A stretch of 64,000 nt of DNA from Euwallacea fornicatus (lineage: Eukaryota > Arthropoda > Insecta > Coleoptera > Curculionidae): contig NW_027096015.1 in NCBI RefSeq assembly GCF_040115645.1, forward strand, positions 434,001 through 498,000, written 5' to 3'. The translations under genes were made by a program, and so were the position numbers. Shown in pieces: positions 11,957 to 26,723 of the stretch; the first letter of the stretch is position 1; every line of letters starts with the position of its first letter. The notes under the pieces are model-generated. The model made no database searches. It was not told the DNA's origin and saw nothing but the letters and a program-made list of their open reading frames with translations.

Positions 11957-13892
11957 GAAGCTCTATAACTTCGGTCAATGAGGACCAAATTACTTAATCA
12001 AAGACTCAAATGAACCATCTCGACGAGATCTTTAACACGACGTAACACATCATGATTGTATCATCTTGAGTTTCAAAGAAAAATAGTACTTTATGAGCTC
12101 AAACATACAATTTTTGTGACTTTTCACATGTTGAAGCTCGATAACTTCGGTCAATGAGGACCAAATTTCTTAATCAAATACTCAAATGAACCATCTCGAC
12201 GAGATCTTTAACATGACGTAACACATCATGATTGTATCATCTTGAGTTTCAAAGAAAAATAGTACTTTATGAGCTCAAACATACAAGTTTTGTGACTTTT
12301 CACACTTTGAAGCTCTATAACTTCGGTCAATGAGGACCAAATTTCTTAATCAAAGACTCAAATGAACCATCTCGACGAGATCTTTAACATGACGTAACAC
12401 ATCATGATTGTATCATCTTGAGTTTCAAAGAAAAATAGTACTTAAAGAGCTCAAACATACAATTTTTGTGACTTTTCACATGTTGAAGCTCGATAACTTC
12501 GGTCAATGAGGACCAAATTTCTTAAACAAAGACTCAAATGAACCATCTCGACGAGATCTATAACATGACGTAACACATCATGATTGTATCATCTTGAGTT
12601 TCAAAGAAAAATAGTACTTTATGAGCTCAAACATACAATTTTTGTGACTTTTCACAATTTGAAGCTCTATAACTTCGGTCAATGAGGACCAAATTTCTTA
12701 ATCAAAGACTCAAATGAACCATCTCGACGAGATCTTTAACATGACGTAACACATCATGATTGTATCATCTTGAGTTTCAAAGAAAAATAGTACTTAAAGA
12801 GCTCAAACATACAATTGTTGTGACTTTTCACATGTTGAAGCTCGATAACTTCGGTCAATGAGGACCAAATTTCTTAAACAAAGACTCAAATGAACCATCT
12901 CGACGAGATCTATAACATGACGTAACACATCATGATTGTATCATCTTGAGTTTCAAAGAAAAATAGTACTTTATGAGCTCAAACATACAATTTTTGTGAC
13001 TTTTCACATGTTGAAGCTCGATAACTTCGGTCAATGAGGACCAAATTTCTTAATCAAATACTCAAATGAACCATCTCGACGAGATCTTTAACATGACGTA
13101 ACACATCATGATTGTATCATCTTGAGTTTCAAAGAAAAATAGTACTTTATGAGCTCAAACATACAAGTTTTGTGACTTTTCACACTTTGAAGCTCTATAA
13201 CTTCGGTCAATGAGGACCAAATTTCTTAATCAAAGACTCAAATGAACCATCTCGACGAGATCTTTTACATGACGTAACACATCATGATTGTATCATCTTG
13301 AGTTTCAAAGAAAAATAGTACTTAAAGAGCTCAAACATACAATTTTTGTGACTTTTCACATGTTGAAGCTCGATAACTTCGGTCAATGAGGACCAAATTT
13401 CTTAAACAAAGACTCAAATGAACCATCTCGACGAGATCTATAACATGACGTAACACATCATGATTGTATCATCTTGAGTTTCAAAGAAAAATAGTACTTT
13501 ATGAGCTCAAACATACAAGTTTTGTGACTTTTCACACTTTGAAGCTCTATAACTTCGGTCAATGAGGACCAAATTTCTTAATCAAAGACTCAAATGAACC
13601 ATCTCCACGAGATCTTTAACATGACGTAACACATCATGATTGTATCATCTTGAGTTTCAAAGAAAAATAGTACTTTATGAGCTCAAACATACAAGTTTTG
13701 TGACTTTTCACATTTTGAAGCTCGATAACTTCGGTCAATGAGGACCAAATTTCTTAATCAAATACTCAAATGAACCATCTCGACGAGATCTTTAACATGA
13801 CGTAACACATCATTATTGTATCATCTTGAGTTTCAAAGAAAAATAGTACTTTATGAGCTCAAACATACAAGTTTTGTGACTTTTCACACTTT
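11957..13892 (+). repeat. 11/12-mer higher-order repeat, copy 1 (11 monomers)
   Basis: Begins with a monomer marked AAATTACTTAATC and CACGACG, which recurs 1936 bp later at 13893. Other private marks are GATCTATAAC (about 12551, 12903, 13431) and ACAATTGTTG (12811, repeated at 14923, offset 2112 bp). The offset rises from 11 to 12 monomers inside the block, so this copy lacks one monomer present in the next. The monomer starting 12485 has the left half of one monomer type and the CACAATTTGAAG end of its neighbour, marking the deletion junction. Similarity to copy 2 fades near 13.32 kb. Confidence 0.83.
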
Positions 13893-15430
13893 GAAGCTCT
13901 ATAACTTCGGTCAATGAGGACCAAATTACTTAATCAAAGACTCAAATGAACCATCTCGACGAGATCTTTAACACGACGTAACACATCATGATTGTATCAT
14001 CTTGAGTTTCAAAGAAAAATAGTACTTTATGAGCTCAAACATACAATTTTTGTGACTTTTCACATGTTGAAGCTCGATAACTTCGGTCAATGAGGACCAA
14101 ATTTCTTAATCAAATACTCAAATGAACCATCTCGACGAGATCTTTAACATGACGTAACACATCATGATTGTATCATCTTGAGTTTCAAAGAAAAATAGTA
14201 CTTTATGAGCTCAAACATACAAGTTTTGTGACTTTTCACACTTTGAAGCTCTATAACTTCGGTCAATGAGGACCAAATTTCTTAATCAAAGACTCAAATG
14301 AACCATCTCGACGAGATCTTTAACATGACGTAACACATCATGATTGTATCATCTTGAGTTTCAAAGAAAAATAGTACTTAAAGAGCTCAAACATACAATT
14401 TTTGTGACTTTTCACATGTTGAAGCTCGATAACTTCGGTCAATGAGGACCAAATTTCTTAAACAAAGACTCAAATGAACCATCTCGACGAGATCTATAAC
14501 ATGACGTAACACATCATGATTGTATCATCTTGAGTTTCAAAGAAAAATAGTACTTTATGAGCTCAAACATACAATTTTTGTGACTTTTCACATGTTGAAG
14601 CTCGATAACTTCGGTCAATGAGGACCAAATTTCTTAATCAAAGACTCAAATGAACCATCTCGACGAGATCTTTAACATGACGTAACACATCATGATTGTA
14701 TCATCTTGAGTTTCAAAGAAAAATAGTACTTTATGAGCTCAAACATACAAGTTTTGTGACTTTTCACAATTTGAAGCTCTATAACTTCGGTCAATGAGGA
14801 CCAAATTTCTTAATCAAAGACTCAAATGAACCATCTCGACGAGATCTTTAACATGACGTAACACATCATGATTGTATCATCTTGAGTTTCAAAGAAAAAT
14901 AGTACTTAAAGAGCTCAAACATACAATTGTTGTGACTTTTCACATGTTGAAGCTCGATAACTTCGGTCAATGAGGACCAAATTTCTTAAACAAAGACTCA
15001 AATGAACCATCTCGACGAGATCTATAACATGACGTAACACATCATGATTGTATCATCTTGAGTTTCAAAGAAAAATAGTACTTTATGAGCTCAAACATAC
15101 AATTTTTGTGACTTTTCACATGTTGAAGCTCGATAACTTCGGTCAATGAGGACCAAATTTCTTAATCAAATACTCAAATGAACCATCTCGACGAGATCTT
15201 TAACATGACGTAACACATCATGATTGTATCATCTTGAGTTTCAAAGAAAAATAGTACTTTATGAGCTCAAACATACAAGTTTTGTGACTTTTCACACTTT
15301 GAAGCTCTATAACTTCGGTCAATGAGGACCAAATTTCTTAATCAAAGACTCAAATGAACCATCTCGACGAGATCTTTAACATGACGTAACACATCATGAT
15401 TGTATCATCTTGAGTTTCAAAGAAAAATAG
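13893..15430 (+). repeat. 11/12-mer higher-order repeat, copy 2
   Basis: Matches 11957 to about 13320 in order, with one additional monomer between the GATCTATAAC monomer (14487) and the CACAATTTGAAG junction (about 14767). It shares AAATTACTTAATC at about 13926 and ACAATTGTTG at 14923 with copy 1. Its 3-prime part (from 14949) is also the first part of the 16-mer series, so the two higher-order units overlap. The 16-mer was probably carved from DNA that already contained this unit. Confidence 0.82.
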
Positions 15431-17764
15431 TACTTTATGAGCTCAAACATACAAGTTTTGTGACTTTTCACACTTTGAAGCTCTATAACTTCGGTCAATG
15501 AGGACCAAATTTCTTAATCAAAGACTCAAATGAACCATCTCGACGAGATCTTTAACATGACGTAACACATCATGATTGTATCATCTTGAGTTTCCACGAA
15601 AAATAGTACTTTATGAGCTCAAACATACAAGTTTTGTGACTTTTCACATTTTGAAGCTCGATAACTTCGGTCAATGAGGACCAAATTTCTTAATCAAATA
15701 CTCAAATGAACCATCTCGACGAGATCTTTAACATGACGTAACACATCATGATTGTATCATCTTGAGTTTCAAAGAAAAATAGTACTTAAAGAGCTCAAAC
15801 ATACAATTTTTGTGACTTTTCACATGTTGAAGCTCGATAACTTCGGTCAATGAGGACCAAATTTCTTAAACAAACACTCAAAGGAACCATCTCGACGAGA
15901 CCTTTAACATGACGTTACACATCATGATTGTATCATCTTGAGTTTCCACGAAAAATAGTACTTAAAGAGCTCAAACATACAAGTTTTGTGACTTTTCACA
16001 CTTTGAAGCTCTATAACTTCGGTCAATGAGGACCAAATTTCTTAATCAAAGACTCAAATGAACCATCTCGACGAGATCTTTAACATAATGATACACATCA
16101 TGATTGTATCATCTTGAGTTTCAAAGAAAAATAGTACTTTATGAGCTCAAACATACAATTTTTGTGACTTTTCACATGTTGAAGCTCGATAACTTCGGTC
16201 AATGAGGACCAAATTTCTTAATCAAATACTCAAATGAACCATCTCGACGAGATCTTTAACATGACGTAACACATCATGATTGTATCTTCTTGAGTTTCAA
16301 AGAAAAATAGTACTTTATGAGCTCAAACATACAAGTTTTGTGACTTTTCACACTTTGAAGCTCTATAACTTCGGTCAATGAGGACCAAATTTCTTAATCA
16401 AAGACTCAAATGAACCATCTCGACGAGATCTTTAACACGACGTAACACATCATGATTGTATCATCTTGAGTTTCAAAGAAAAATAGTACTTTATGAGCTC
16501 AAACATACAATTTTTGTGACTTTTCACATGTTGAAGCTCGATAACTTCGGTCAATGAGGACCAAATTTCTTAATCAAATACTCAAATGAACCATCTCGAC
16601 GAGATCTTTAACATGACGTAACACATCATGATTGTATCATCTTGAGTTTCAAAGAAAAATAGTACTTTATGAGCTCAAACATACAATTTTTGTGACTTTT
16701 CACATGTTGAAGCTCGATAACTTCGGTCAATGAGGACCAAATTTCTTAATCAAATACTCAAATGAACCATCTCGACGAGATCTTTAACATGACGTAACAC
16801 ATCATGATTGTATCATCTTGAGTTTCAAAGAAAAATAGTACTTTATGAGCTCAAACATACAATTTTTGTGACTTTTCACATGTTGAAGCTCGATAACTTC
16901 GGTCAATGAGGACCAAATTTCTTAATCAAAGACTCAAATGAACCATCTCGACGAGATCTTTAACACGACGTAACACATCATGATTGTATCATCTTGAGTT
17001 TCCACGAAAAATAGTACTTTATGAGCTCAAACATACAAGTTTTGTGACTTTTCACATTTTGAAGCTCGATAACTTCGGTCAATGAGGACCAAATTTCTTA
17101 ATCAAAGACTCAAATGAACCATCTCGACGAGATCTTTAACATGACGTAACACATCATGATTGTATCATCTTGAGTTTCAAAGAAAAATAGTACTTTATGA
17201 GCTCAAACATACAAGTTTTGTGACTTTTCACACTTTGAAGCTCTATAACTTCGGTCAATGAGGACCAAATTTCTTAATCAAAGACTCAAATGAACCATCT
17301 CGACGAGATCTTTAACATGACGTAACACATCATGATTGTATCATCTTGAGTTTCAAAGAAAAATAGTACTTTATGAGCTCAAACATACAAGTTTTGTGAG
17401 TTTTCACACTTTGAAGCTCTATAACTTCGGTCAATGAGGACCAAATTTCTTAATCAAAGACTCAAATGAACCATCTCGACGAGATCTTTAACATGACGTA
17501 ACACATCATGATTGTATCATCTTGAGTTTCAAAGAAAAATAGTACTTTATGAGCTCAAACATACAATTTTTGTGACTTTTCACATGTTGAAGCTCGATAA
17601 CTTCGGTCAATGAGGACCAAATTTCTTAATCAAAGACTCAAATGAACCATCTCGACGAGATCTTTAACATGACGTAACACATCATGATTGTATCATCTTG
17701 AGTTTCCACGAAAAATAGTACTTTATGAGCTCAAACATACAAGTTTTGTGACTTTTCACATTTT
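14949..17764 (+). repeat. 16-mer higher-order repeat, copy 1 (2816 bp)
   Basis: Sixteen monomers repeated at offset 2816 bp. Marks found in all three copies are AAACAAACACTC with AAAGGAACC (15871, 18687, 21503), TGTATCTTCT (16281, 19097, 21913), and CATAATGATACAC. GTGAGTTTTC (17395, 20211) is in the first two only. The first monomer here has GATCTATAAC where copies 2 and 3 have GATCTTTAAC, tying this copy to the preceding 11/12-mer block. Confidence 0.9.
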
Positions 17765-20580
17765 GAAGCTCGATAACTTCGGTCAATGAGGACCAAATTT
17801 CTTAAACAAAGACTCAAATGAACCATCTCGACGAGATCTTTAACATGACGTAACACATCATGATTGTATCATCTTGAGTTTCAAAGAAAAATAGTACTTT
17901 ATGAGCTCAAACATACAATTTTTGTGACTTTTCACATGTTGAAGCTCGATAACTTCGGTCAATGAGGACCAAATTTCTTAATCAAATACTCAAATGAACC
18001 ATCTCGACGAGATCTTTAACATGACGTAACACATCATGATTGTATCATCTTGAGTTTCAAAGAAAAATAGTACTTTATGAGCTCAAACATACAAGTTTTG
18101 TGACTTTTCACACTTTGAAGCTCTATAACTTCGGTCAATGAGGACCAAATTTCTTAATCAAAGACTCAAATGAACCATCTCGACGAGATCTTTAACATGA
18201 CGTAACACATCATGATTGTATCATCTTGAGTTTCAAAGAAAAATAGTACTTTATGAGCTCAAACATACAAGTTTTGTGACTTTTCACACTTTGAAGCTCT
18301 ATAACTTCGGTCAATGAGGACCAAATTTCTTAATCAAAGACTCAAATGAACCATCTCGACGAGATCTTTAACATGACGTAACACATCATGATTGTATCAT
18401 CTTGAGTTTCCACGAAAAATAGTACTTTATGAGCTCAAACATACAAGTTTTGTGACTTTTCACATTTTGAAGCTCGATAACTTCGGTCAATGAGGACCAA
18501 ATTTCTTAATCAAATACTCAAATGAACCATCTCGACGAGATCTTTAACATGACGTAACACATCATGATTGTATCATCTTGAGTTTCAAAGAAAAATAGTA
18601 CTTAAAGAGCTCAAACATACAATTTTTGTGACTTTTCACATGTTGAAGCTCGATAACTTCGGTCAATGAAGACCAAATTTCTTAAACAAACACTCAAAGG
18701 AACCATCTCGACGAGACCTTTAACATGACGTTACACATCATGATTGTATCATCTTGAGTTTCCACGAAAAATAGTACTTAAAGAGCTCAAACATACAAGT
18801 TTTGTGACTTTTCACACTTTGAAGCTCTATAACTTCGGTCAATGAGGACCAAATTTCTTAATCAAAGACTCAAATGAACCATCTCGACGAGATCTTTAAC
18901 ATAATGATACACATCATGATTGTATCATCTTGAGTTTCAAAGAAAAATAGTACTTTATGAGCTCAAACATACAATTTTTGTGACTTTTCACATGTTGAAG
19001 CTCGATAACTTCGGTCAATGAGGACCAAATTTCTTAATCAAATACTCAAATGAACCATCTCGACGAGATCTTTAACATGACGTAACACATCATGATTGTA
19101 TCTTCTTGAGTTTCAAAGAAAAATAGTACTTTATGAGCTCAAACATACAAGTTTTGTGACTTTTCACACTTTGAAGCTCTATAACTTCGGTCAATGAGGA
19201 CCAAATTTCTTAATCAAAGACTCAAATGAACCATCTCGACGAGATCTTTAACACGACGTAACACATCATGATTGTATCATCTTGAGTTTCAAAGAAAAAT
19301 AGTACTTTATGAGCTCAAACATACAATTTTTGTGACTTTTCACATGTTGAAGCTCGATAACTTCGGTCAATGAGGACCAAATTTCTTAATCAAATACTCA
19401 AATGAACCATCTCGACGAGATCTTTAACATGACGTAACACATCATGATTGTATCATCTTGAGTTTCAAAGAAAAATAGTACTTTATGAGCTCAAACATAC
19501 AATTTTTGTGACTTTTCACATGTTGAAGCTCGATAACTTCGGTCAATGAGGACCAAATTTCTTAATCAAATACTCAAATGAACCATCTCGACGAGATCTT
19601 TAACATGACGTAACACATCATGATTGTATCATCTTGAGTTTCAAAGAAAAATAGTACTTTATGAGCTCAAACATACAATTTTTGTGACTTTTCACATGTT
19701 GAAGCTCGATAACTTCGGTCAATGAGGACCAAATTTCTTAATCAAAGACTCAAATGAACCATCTCGACGAGATCTTTAACACGACGTAACACATCATGAT
19801 TGTATCATCTTGAGTTTCCACGAAAAATAGTACTTTATGAGCTCAAACATACAAGTTTTGTGACTTTTCACATTTTGAAGCTCGATAACTTCGGTCAATG
19901 AGGACCAAATTTCTTAATCAAAGACTCAAATGAACCATCTCGACGAGATCTTTAACATGACGTAACACATCATGATTGTATCATCTTGAGTTTCAAAGAA
20001 AAATAGTACTTTATGAGCTCAAACATACAAGTTTTGTGACTTTTCACACTTTGAAGCTCTATAACTTCGGTCAATGAGGACCAAATTTCTTAATCAAAGA
20101 CTCAAATGAACCATCTCGACGAGATCTTTAACATGACGTAACACATCATGATTGTATCATCTTGAGTTTCAAAGAAAAATAGTACTTTATGAGCTCAAAC
20201 ATACAAGTTTTGTGAGTTTTCACACTTTGAAGCTCTATAACTTCGGTCAATGAGGACCAAATTTCTTAATCAAAGACTCAAATGAACCATCTCGACGAGA
20301 TCTTTAACATGACGTAACACATCATGATTGTATCATCTTGAGTTTCAAAGAAAAATAGTACTTTATGAGCTCAAACATACAATTTTTGTGACTTTTCACA
20401 TGTTGAAGCTCGATAACTTCGGTCAATGAGGACCAAATTTCTTAATCAAAGACTCAAATGAACCATCTCGACGAGATCTTTAACATGACGTAACACATCA
20501 TGATTGTATCATCTTGAGTTTCCACGAAAAATAGTACTTTATGAGCTCAAACATACAAGTTTTGTGACTTTTCACATTTT
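17765..20580 (+). repeat. 16-mer higher-order repeat, copy 2 (2816 bp)
   Basis: Order and type of all 16 monomers agree with copy 1 on reading. Differences noticed are few: CAATGAAGACC near 18666 against CAATGAGGACC in copy 1. Copies one and two appear more alike to each other than adjacent monomers inside either copy, the usual definition of a higher-order repeat. Confidence 0.9.
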
Positions 20581-23030
20581 GAACCTCGATAACTTCGGTC
20601 AATGAGGACCAAATTTCTTAAACAAAGACTCAAATGAACCATCTCGACGAGATCTTTAACATGACGTAACACATCATGATTGTATCATCTTGAGTTTCAA
20701 AGAAAAATAGTACTTTATGAGCTCAAACATACAATTTTTGTGACTTTTCACATGTTGAAGCTCGATAACTTCGGTCAATGAGGACCAAATTTCTTAATCA
20801 AATACTCAAATGAACCATCTCGACGAGATCTTTAACATGACGTAACACATCATGATTGTATCATCTTGAGTTTCAAAGAAAAATAGTACTTTATGAGCTC
20901 AAACATACAAGTTTTGTGACTTTTCACACTTTGAAGCTCTATAACTTCGGTCAATGAGGACCAAATTTCTTAATCAAAGACTCAAATGAACCATCTCGAC
21001 GAGATCTTTAACATGACGTAACACATCATGATTGTATCATCTTGAGTTTCAAAGAAAAATAGTACTTTATGAGCTCAAACATACAAGTTTTGTGACTTTT
21101 CACACTTTGAAGCTCTATAACTTCGGTCAATGAGGACCAAATTTCTTAATCAAAGACTCAAATGAACCATCTCGACGAGATCTTTAACATGACGTAACAC
21201 ATCATGATTGTATCATCTTGAGTTTCCACGAAAAATAGTACTTTATGAGCTCAAACATACAAGTTTTGTGACTTTTCACATTTTGAAGCTCGATAACTTC
21301 GGTCAATGAGGACCAAATTTCTTAATCAAATACTCAAATGAACCATCTCGACGAGATCTTTAACATGACGTAACACATCATGATTGTATCATCTTGAGTT
21401 TCAAAGAAAAATAGTACTTAAAGAGCTCAAACATACAATTTTTGTGACTTTTCACATGTTGAAGCTCGATAACTTCGGTCAATGAGGACCAAATTTCTTA
21501 AACAAACACTCAAAGGAACCATCTCGACGAGACCTTTAACATGACGTTACACATCATGATTGTATCATCTTGAGTTTCCACGAAAAATAGTACTTAAAGA
21601 GCTCAAACATACAAGTTTTGTGACTTTTCACACTTTGAAGCTCTATAACTTCGGTCAATGAGGACCAAATTTCTTAATCAAAGACTCAAATGAACCATCT
21701 CGACGAGATCTTTAACATAATGATACACATCATGATTGTATCATCTTGAGTTTCAAAGAAAAATAGTACTTTATGAGCTCAAACATACAATTTTTGTGAC
21801 TTTTCACATGTTGAAGCTCGATAACTTCGGTCAATGAGGACCAAATTTCTTAATCAAATACTCAAATGAACCATCTCGACGAGATCTTTAACATGACGTA
21901 ACACATCATGATTGTATCTTCTTGAGTTTCAAAGAAAAATAGTACTTTATGAGCTCAAACATACAAGTTTTGTGACTTTTCACACTTTGAAGCTCTATAA
22001 CTTCGGTCAATGAGGACCAAATTTCTTAATCAAAGACTCAAATGAACCATCTCGACGAGATCTTTAACACGACGTAACACATCATGATTGTATCATCTTG
22101 AGTTTCAAAGAAAAATAGTACTTTATGAGCTCAAACATACAATTTTTGTGACTTTTCACATGTTGAAGCTCGATAACTTCGGTCAATGAGGACCAAATTT
22201 CTTAATCAAATACTCAAATGAACCATCTCGACGAGATCTTTAACATGACGTAACACATCATGATTGTATCATCTTGAGTTTCAAAGAAAAATAGTACTTT
22301 ATGAGCTCAAACATACAATTTTTGTGACTTTTCACATGTTGAAGCTCGATAACTTCGGTCAATGAGGACCAAATTTCTTAATCAAATACTCAAATGAACC
22401 ATCTCGACGAGATCTTTAACATGACGTAACACATCATGATTGTATCATCTTGAGTTTCAAAGAAAAATAGTACTTTATGAGCTCAAACATACAATTTTTG
22501 TGACTTTTCACATGTTGAAGCTCGATAACTTCGGTCAATGAGGACCAAATTTCTTAATCAAAGACTCAAATGAACCATCTCGACGAGATCTTTAACACGA
22601 CGTAACACATCATGATTGTATCATCTTGAGTTTCCACGAAAAATAGTACTTTATGAGCTCAAACATACAAGTTTTGTGACTTTTCACATTTTGAAGCTCG
22701 ATAACTTCGGTCAATGAGGACCAAATTTCTTAATCAAAGACTCAAATGAACCATCTCGACGAGATCTTTAACATGACGTAACACATCATGATTGTATCAT
22801 CTTGAGTTTCAAAGAAAAATAGTACTTTATGAGCTCAAACATACAAGTTTTGTGACTTTTCACACTTTGAAGCTCTATAACTTCGGTCAATGAGGACCAA
22901 ATTTCTTAATCAAAGACTCAAATGAACCATCTCGACGAGATCTTTAACATGACGTAACACATCATGATTGTATCATCTTGAGTTTCAAAGAAAAATAGTA
23001 CTTTATGAGCTCAAACATACAAGTTTTGTG
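20581..23030 (+). repeat. 16-mer higher-order repeat, copy 3 (about 14 monomers, truncated)
   Basis: Starts with a GAACCTCGAT variant of the anchor word and follows copies 1 and 2 to about 23030. There the expected GTGAGTTTTCACACTTTG is replaced by GTGACTTTTCACATTTTG and the order of monomer types departs. The last two monomers of the unit are missing, so the array left this register by recombination within a monomer. Confidence 0.87.
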
Positions 23031-23379
23031 ACTTTTCACATTTTGAAGCTCGATAACTTCGGTCAATGAGGACCAAATTTCTTAATCAAATACTCAAATG
23101 AACCATCTCGACGAGATCTTTAACATGACGTAACACATCATGATTGTATCATCTTGAGTTTCAAAGAAAAATAGTACTTTATGAGCTCAAACATACAATT
23201 TTTGTGACTTTTCACATGTTGAAGCTCGATAACTTCGGTCAATGAGGACCAAATTTCTTAATCAAAGACTCAAATGAACCATCTCGACGAGATCTTTAAC
23301 ATGACGTAACACATCATGATTGTATCATCTTGAGTTTCAAAGAAAAATAGTACTTTATGAGCTCAAACATACAAGTTTT

Positions 23380-24782
23380 GTGACTTTTCACACTTTGAAG
23401 CTCTATAACTTCGGTCAATGAGGACCAAATTTCTTAATCAAAGACTCAAATGAACCATCTCGACGAGATCTTTAACACGACGTAACACATCATGATTGTA
23501 TCATCTTGAGTTTCAAAGAAAAATAGTACTTAAAGAGCTCAAACACACAATTTTTGTGACTTTTCACATGTTGAAGCTCGATAACTTCGGTCAATGAGGA
23601 CCAAATTTCTTAAACAAAGACTCAAATGAACCATCTCGACGAGATCTTTAACATGACGTAACACATCATGATTGTATCATCTTGAGTTTCCACGAAAAAT
23701 AGTACTTTATGAGCTCAAACATACAAGTTTTGTGACTTTTCACATTTTGAAGCTCGATAACTTCGGGCAATGAGGACCAAATTTCTTAATCAAATACTCA
23801 AATGAACCATCTCGACGAGATCTTTAACATGACGTAACACATCATGATTGTATCATCTTGAGTTTCAAAGAAAAATAGTACTTTATGAGCTCAAACATAC
23901 AATTTTTGTGACTTTTCACATGTTGAAGCTCGATAACTTCGGTCAATGAGGACCAAATTTCTTAATCAAAGACTCAAATGAACCATCTCGACGAGATCTT
24001 TAACATGACGTAACACATCATGATTGTATCATCTTGAGTTTCAAAGAAAAATAGTACTTTATGAGCTCAAACATACAAGTTTTGTGACTTTTCACACTTT
24101 GAAGCTCTATAACTTCGGTCAATGAGGACCAAATTTCTTAATCAAAGACTCAAATGAACCATCTCGACGAGATCTTTAACACGACGTAACACATCATGAT
24201 TGTATCATCTTGAGTTTCAAAGAAAAATAGTACTTTATGAGCTCAAACATACAATTTTTGTGACTTTTCACATGTTGAAGCTCGATAACTTCGGTCAATG
24301 AGGACCAAATTTCTTAATCAAATACTCAAATGAACCATCTCGACGAGATCTTTAACATGACGTAACACATCATGATTGTATCATCTTGAGTTTCAAAGAA
24401 AAATAGTACTTTATGAGCTCAAACATACAATTTTTGTGACTTTTCACATGTTGAAGCTCGATAACTTCGGTCAATGAGGACCAAATTTCTTAATCAAAGA
24501 CTCAAATGAACCATCTCGACGAGATCTTTAACATGACGTAACACATCATGATTGTATCATCTTGAGTTTCCACGAAAAATAGTACTTTATGAGCTCAAAC
24601 ATACAAGTTTTGTGACTTTTCACATTTTGAAGCTCGATAACTTCGGTCAATGAGGACCAAATTTCTTAATCAAATACTCAAATGAACCATCTCGACGAGA
24701 TCTTTAACATGACGTAACACATCATGATTGTATCATCTTGAGTTTCAAAGAAAAATAGTACTTTATGAGCTCAAACATACAA
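23380..24782 (+). repeat. Block with AAACACACAA mark, first copy
   Basis: About eight monomers containing the private word AAACACACAA (23541), present again at 26885, 28996, 39379 and 40435. Compared with 26724-28126 the offset is 3344 bp, exactly 19 monomers. The match stops at 24783, where this copy has ACAATTTTTG and the other ACAAGTTTTG. CTTCGGGCAATG near 23763 is private to this copy. Confidence 0.83.
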
Positions 24783-25466
24783 TTTTTGTGACTTTTCACA
24801 TGTTGAAGCTCGATAACTTCGGACAATGAGGACCAAATTTCTTAAACAAAGTCTCAAATGAACCATCTCGACGAGATCTTTAACATAATGATACACATCA
24901 TGATTGTATCATCTTGAGTTTCAAAGAAAAATAGTACTTTATGAGCTCAAACATACAATTTTTGTGACTTTTCACATGTTGAAGCTCGATAACTTCGGTC
25001 AATGAGGACCAAATTTCTTAATCAAATACTCAAATGAACCATCTCGACGAGATCTTTAACATGACGTAACACATCATGATTGTATCATCTTGAATTTCAA
25101 AGAAAAATAGTACTTTATGAGCTCAAACATACAAGTTTTGTGACTTTTCACACTTTGAAGCTCTATAACTTCGGTCAATGAGGACCAAATTTCTTAATCA
25201 AAGACTCAAATGAACCATCTCGACGAGATCTTTAACATGACGTAACACATCATGATTGTATCATCTTGAGTTTCAAAGAAAAATAGTACTTTATGAGCTC
25301 AAACATACAATTTTTGTGACTTTTCACATGTTGAAGCTCGATAACTTCGGTCAATGAGGACCAAATTTCTTAATCAAATACTCAAATGAACCATCTCGAC
25401 GAGATCTTTAACATGACGTAACACATCATGATTGTATCATCTTGAGTTTCAAAGAAAAATAGTACT

Positions 25467-26170
25467 TTATGAGCTCAAACATACAAGTTTTGTGACTTTT
25501 CACACTTTGAAGCTCTATAACTTCGGTCAATGAGGACCAAATTTCTTAATCAAAGACTCAAATGAACCATCTCGACGAGATCTTTAACACGACGTAACAC
25601 ATCATGATTGTATCATCTTGAGTTTCAAAGAAAAATAGTACTTTATGAGCTCAAACATACAATTTTTGTGACTTATCACATGTTGAAGCTCGATAACTTC
25701 GGTCAATGAGGACCAAATTTCTTAATCAAATACTCAAATGAACCATCTCGACGAGATCTTTAACATGACGTAACACATCATGATTGTATCATCTTGAGTT
25801 TCAAAGAAAAATAGTACTTTATGAGCTCAAACATACAAGTTTTGTGACTTTTCACACTTTGAAGCTCTATAACTTCGGTCAATGAGGACCAAATTTCTTA
25901 ATCAAAGACTCAAATGAACCATCTCGACGAGATCTTTAACACGACGTAACACATCATGATTGTATCATCTTGAGTTTCAAAGAAAAATAGTACTTTATGA
26001 GCTCAAACATACAATTTTTGTGACTTATCACATGTTGAAGCTCGATAACTTCGGTCAATGAGGACCAAATTTCTTAATCAAATACTCAAATGAACCATCT
26101 CGACGAGATCTTTAACATGACGTAACACATCATGATTGTATCATCTTGAGTTTCAAAGAAAAATAGTACT
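25467..26170 (+). repeat. Two-monomer tandem duplication (352 bp)
   Basis: The word GTGACTTATCACATG occurs at about 25668 and again 352 bp later, each time in the same two-monomer context (AATCAAATAC monomer followed by a CACGACG monomer). This is a local dimer duplication nested in the larger structure. Outer limits are approximate because neighbouring monomers are so alike. Confidence 0.78.
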
Positions 26171-26723
26171 TTATGAGCTCAAACATAAAATTTTTGTGAC
26201 TTTTCACACTTTGAAGCTCTATAACTTCGGTCAATGAGGACCAAATTTCTTAATCAAAGACTCAAATGAACCATCTCGACGAGATCTTTAACATGACGTA
26301 ACACATCATGATTGTATCATCTTGAGTTTCAAAGAAAAATAGTACTTTATGAGCTCAAACATACAAGTTTTGTGACTTTTCACACTTTGAAGCTCTATAA
26401 CTTCGGTCAATGAGGACCAAATTTCTTAATCAAAGACTCAAATGAACCATCTCGACGAGATCTTTAACATGACGTAACACATCATGATTGTATCATCTTG
26501 AGTTTCAAAGAAAAATAGTACTTTATGAGCTCAAACATACAAGTTTTGTGACTTTTCACATTTTGAAGCTCGATAACTTCGGTCAATGAGGACCAAATTT
26601 CTTAATCAAATACTCAAATGAACCATCTCGACGAGATCTTTAACATGACGTAACACATCATGATTGTATCATCTTGAGTTTCAAAGAAAAATAGTACTTT
26701 ATGAGCTCAAACATACAATTTTT

